From an uncultured Clostridia bacterium (GTDB lineage Bacteria; Bacillota; Clostridia; Christensenellales; Borkfalkiaceae), in NCBI GenBank assembly GCA_947631465.1, contig CANRLK010000015.1, positions 1 through 37,513 on the forward strand: a stretch of DNA of 37,513 nucleotides. The letters run 5' to 3'. The notes below the pieces were generated by a model. It saw only the letters and a program-made list of their open reading frames with translations. It made no database searches and was not told the origin of the DNA. How positions within the stretch are numbered: the stretch's first letter is position 1; each line of letters begins with the position of its first letter. Of the stretch, positions 35,116 through 37,513 are shown piece by piece. Position numbers and translations under genes: made by a program.

Positions 35116-37281
35116 ATGAAACGCAAATACTTATTACTTACCGTAGTTACGTTAAGTTTGGCGATCGGACTTGAGGCGTGCGCAAAGCCCCATGAGCACC
35201 TTTATGCCGAGAGTTGGTCGAGCGACGAAACCTACCATTGGCGTCAGCCGCTCTGCGACGACGCCGAACCGACTAAGGAAAAGCACACTTTTAACGGGGA
35301 CAAGTGTATTATTTGCGGCTACGAGCGCGAATCGTCCGTGAAACCCGACGAAGGCGAGAACCCAGGCGGCGAGCAAAATCCTGGCGAGGGCGAGAACCCT
35401 GGAGGAGAAGAACAAAATCCAGGTGGTGAAGAACAAAATCCAGGCGGAGAAGAACAAAATCCAGGCGGTGAAGAACAAACCCCTGGCGGTGAAGAAGAAA
35501 ACCCTGGCGGTGAAGAGCAAACTCCTGGTGGTGAAGAACAAAATCCTGGCGGTGAAGAACAAACCCCTGGCGGTGAAGAAGAGCTTCCCGATCCTGACGA
35601 CGGCGAATATGAAGAGCCCGACGAGAACGTCGATATCGAAGCTCTGCCCGATAAGACCGAAAAACCCGATCAATATTATACCAATATCGAGGACGTTTTC
35701 AAGGACGTAAATTTCCAAGACATGACTGACGCTTCCGCGGACGGCAAGGAAACTGAGACGCAGTCCGAGATCGACAAGGCTTGGGCGACGGTCACCCAAA
35801 CGCTTCGAAACGTCCAGCTCGGCAAGGGCTTCGCGTTCGGCGACATCCTCATCGACGAGAGCAGACACCAGGCCTTCTACTCGGCAATTGCCACATGGCA
35901 GTTCAAGGGCTTGAATGGCAGTATCAATAACGCGGCCAAGCTCAACGTAAAGGAAGAACTCCAGACCACGCAGTACTACGCGCCTTCCGAAAATTCTACC
36001 TACTACGCCAATATGCATGGCGCGTACGAGATGATTTACGGTCAGACGCCGAAATCATACAGAATCGAAAATGCGGCAGCCTATGTCGCGCAGGACATCT
36101 TCGACAGCTTCCGTTATCACCTCGGCGAGTTCCAATACTGCATCGGCAACACCGATGGTATCACAAAAAAGTACGCTCGCAATAACGACTACTACTATAT
36201 CCAGGTTGAAAGGAGGGTAGAGGACAACTCGTCGGGCATCGCTCTTCCAATCAAAACCACGATGCAAGCCGCTTATTATAAGGGTTATCTTGTCGCATTC
36301 AGGCACACCATGAGGTATGAAATTACGGGGGTCGACATGAGCAGTGACGCTTATATTCTTGTTACCGAAATCAAGGATAGCATCGCCCGCCCCGAAGAGA
36401 CCTACATGCCGACCTCGGGCGCTCCCTCCTGGGTCCCCATCCCGCATAAGAACCTCGATCCCGATAAGGACTTCAAAGAAGACGGCATGACGGAAGTAAA
36501 GAACGAGGACGAGGCGTTTGATGCGTACAACGTTTTCGGGAACAGTGTTTCGCAGGCGGGCTACGGCTTCGACTACATCGCTCCGCGCGGAGACGTTCGG
36601 CTCAGAACCAAAAACGCTTACTCCGAGACCGAAATCACCTTCGACAAGTACAGCGCCGACGGCTACCTCATCCACAAGACGACCAAGGGCAGGGACTTCG
36701 AATCGGAAAACGAAGAGGATACGGTCGACTGCGAACAATATCTTGACAGCAAGTACATTTACCAACTTATTAAGCGCGGAACGAAACCCGACGACAGCAA
36801 GGCGACCGAGGGAAAGTATATTAACAATGGGTATAGCGATTACTTCTCGAACGTACTGACCTACGACATCACCGAGAACATCATGATGCTGCTTTCGGGC
36901 TATTGCGAAGCCGTCAGCGAACATCTGAACTACGACGGCAGCGGCTCATACTTGCCTGCAAAGAATTTCGAACTTTATAAGAAGATCTCGGGCGATTATA
37001 CCATCTACCTGATCAAATTCAGCAACAAGTCCGACAGCGACAAAGAGGACGAACCCAATTCAACGGAATTCAGCGCTTACTACGCCTTCGATTCGGCAGG
37101 TATGCTTTGCGGCGCAAGCGCGACAATCACCAACACTGACGAAAACGGCGAAGCGCAAGAAACCGTCCTTGAATTTCTCGTCGGCTCTTACAAAGTTACC
37201 ATTCCAGATGACTTCAAAGAGTTCGAGGAAATCGAGTACATCGAAGGCATAGAAGACCCGGGGCCTTACCTCGACTTCTGA
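35116..37281 (+). CDS. Large lipoprotein with His/Cys module and acidic repeats
   Basis: The protein has 721 residues. The signal ends at GLEAC (Cys about 22). Directly after it comes one copy of the His/Cys module, HEHLYAESWSSDETYHWR...HTF...CIICGY (about 26-72), as in the BspA-like lipoprotein of the MoxR operon. Residues 78-155 are GGEEQNP/GGEEQTP repeats, a flexible spacer. The remaining 560 residues are a folded, polar surface domain without a motif I recognise (EIDKAWATVTQTLRNVQLG, SGAPSWVPIPHK). It is a single gene with its own promoter and terminator. Probably a surface-exposed binding protein; function unknown. Confidence 0.82.
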   Translation: MKRKYLLLTVVTLSLAIGLEACAKPHEHLYAESWSSDETYHWRQPLCDDAEPTKEKHTFNGDKCIICGYERESSVKPDEGENPGGEQNPGEGENPGGEEQNPGGEEQNPGGEEQNPGGEEQTPGGEEENPGGEEQTPGGEEQNPGGEEQTPGGEEELPDPDDGEYEEPDENVDIEALPDKTEKPDQYYTNIEDVFKDVNFQDMTDASADGKETETQSEIDKAWATVTQTLRNVQLGKGFAFGDILIDESRHQAFYSAIATWQFKGLNGSINNAAKLNVKEELQTTQYYAPSENSTYYANMHGAYEMIYGQTPKSYRIENAAAYVAQDIFDSFRYHLGEFQYCIGNTDGITKKYARNNDYYYIQVERRVEDNSSGIALPIKTTMQAAYYKGYLVAFRHTMRYEITGVDMSSDAYILVTEIKDSIARPEETYMPTSGAPSWVPIPHKNLDPDKDFKEDGMTEVKNEDEAFDAYNVFGNSVSQAGYGFDYIAPRGDVRLRTKNAYSETEITFDKYSADGYLIHKTTKGRDFESENEEDTVDCEQYLDSKYIYQLIKRGTKPDDSKATEGKYINNGYSDYFSNVLTYDITENIMMLLSGYCEAVSEHLNYDGSGSYLPAKNFELYKKISGDYTIYLIKFSNKSDSDKEDEPNSTEFSAYYAFDSAGMLCGASATITNTDENGEAQETVLEFLVGSYKVTIPDDFKEFEEIEYIEGIEDPGPYLDF
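35395..35583 (+). repeat. Codon-level tandem repeats for GGEEQNP/GGEEQTP
   Basis: About nine units of 21 bp (GGCGGTGAAGAACAAAATCC type) vary by synonymous and N/T changes. Copy number is likely to vary between strains. Confidence 0.85.
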
Positions 37282-37372
37282 AAAATAAAACAACCGAAAA
37301 AGAGCGCGAACAAAGCGCACTTCCCATAGGGAACAAAAACAAAATTTTTAGAATTGTGCTTTCAAGCGATGA

Positions 37373-37408
37373 CAAAAACTCTCGGATAAATTCATCCGAG
37401 AGTTTTTG
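37373..37408. terminator. Bidirectional terminator
   Basis: ACTCTCGGAT (37378-37387) pairs with ATCCGAGAGT (37394-37403), with AAAAA before and TTTTT after, so it can work on both strands. It serves the large lipoprotein gene and the minus-strand gene at the window edge, whose stop codon ends at its border. Confidence 0.88.
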
Positions 37409-37513
37409 CTATTGTACTGTGTGGTATTTCTTCTTATTGACATTTAGTTTATAGCAACCTTCCTCCGTCATTCCATTCGCCGTACATAATGCCCTGCCGA
37501 GTGTTAAAAATGA
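37409..37513 (-). CDS. C-terminal tail of a gene running in from the right
   Basis: A minus-strand frame is open from the window edge to a TAG at 37409-37411 and codes 34 residues including LGRALCTANGMTEEG and NVNKKKYHTVQ. The stop codon sits exactly at the edge of a terminator that has the right orientation, which supports a real gene. I do not recognise the product. Confidence 0.45.
   Translation of the reverse strand, partial: SFLTLGRALCTANGMTEEGCYKLNVNKKKYHTVQ

Overview
This window looks like a chromosome segment from a Gram-positive, gut-type Clostridia bacterium. The reasons are consensus TTGACA-17 bp-TATAAT promoters with strong GGAGG ribosome sites, a SipW-type signal peptidase with its substrates, many short lipoproteins and BspA-like surface proteins, and Clostridia-like MinD, DegV, RarA and ZnuABC. 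A Christensenellales/Borkfalkia-like lineage is my guess from gene style only; I could not test it. The stretch is mostly core or envelope genes, with mobile DNA at the left edge.

Layout. 1-1.5 kb: the C-terminal part of a large serine recombinase whose reading frame runs without a stop into the 3' end of a tRNA-Ser(UGA) gene on the other strand, so the left edge is probably the end of an integrated element. 1.5-4.7 kb (minus strand): degV, a divergent minE, minD, and a membrane-anchored proline-rich protein. 4.9-6.1 kb: a lipid kinase that appears to be leaderless, tRNA-Thr(CGU) with promoter and terminator, and a degraded inverted tRNA 3' half. 6.2-9.9 kb: a TetR regulator, then a promoter with a 7+7 bp palindrome at its start point driving sipW and three proteins with SipW-type signals (two TasA/camelysin-like, one DUF285/BspA-like). 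This is a self-contained surface-fibre or matrix module.

10-20.7 kb: a MoxR-DUF58-(InlB-repeat membrane protein)-BatA-like-VWA operon, interrupted by a BspA-like lipoprotein that sits next to two dispersed repeats. MoxR ATPases with VWA partners usually act as membrane-linked chaperone or assembly systems. 20.8-26.1 kb: rarA, a Ca2+-type P-ATPase with a long leader hairpin, and a YihY/BrkB membrane protein. 26.1-27 kb: a gene-free repeat region, including a degenerate tandem array whose last unit is the 3' end of znuB. 27-29.5 kb (minus): znuB, znuC, znuA. 29.7-31.2 kb: a tyrosine recombinase and a second apparently leaderless gene, a flavodoxin-like protein. 31.3-35 kb: a membrane-bound HTH regulator followed by four lipoproteins, two of them a recent tandem duplication. 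35.1-37.3 kb: a large repeat-bearing lipoprotein that shares a His/Cys module with the BspA-like lipoprotein of the MoxR operon. The right edge holds the tail of a minus-strand gene.

The most interesting points are the TetR/SipW module, the His/Cys module next to the lipid anchor in two unrelated lipoproteins, the regulator-plus-lipoprotein array, the repeat array grown from the znuB 3' end, and the recombinase that has lost its stop codon at a tRNA gene. None of these was checked against a database.
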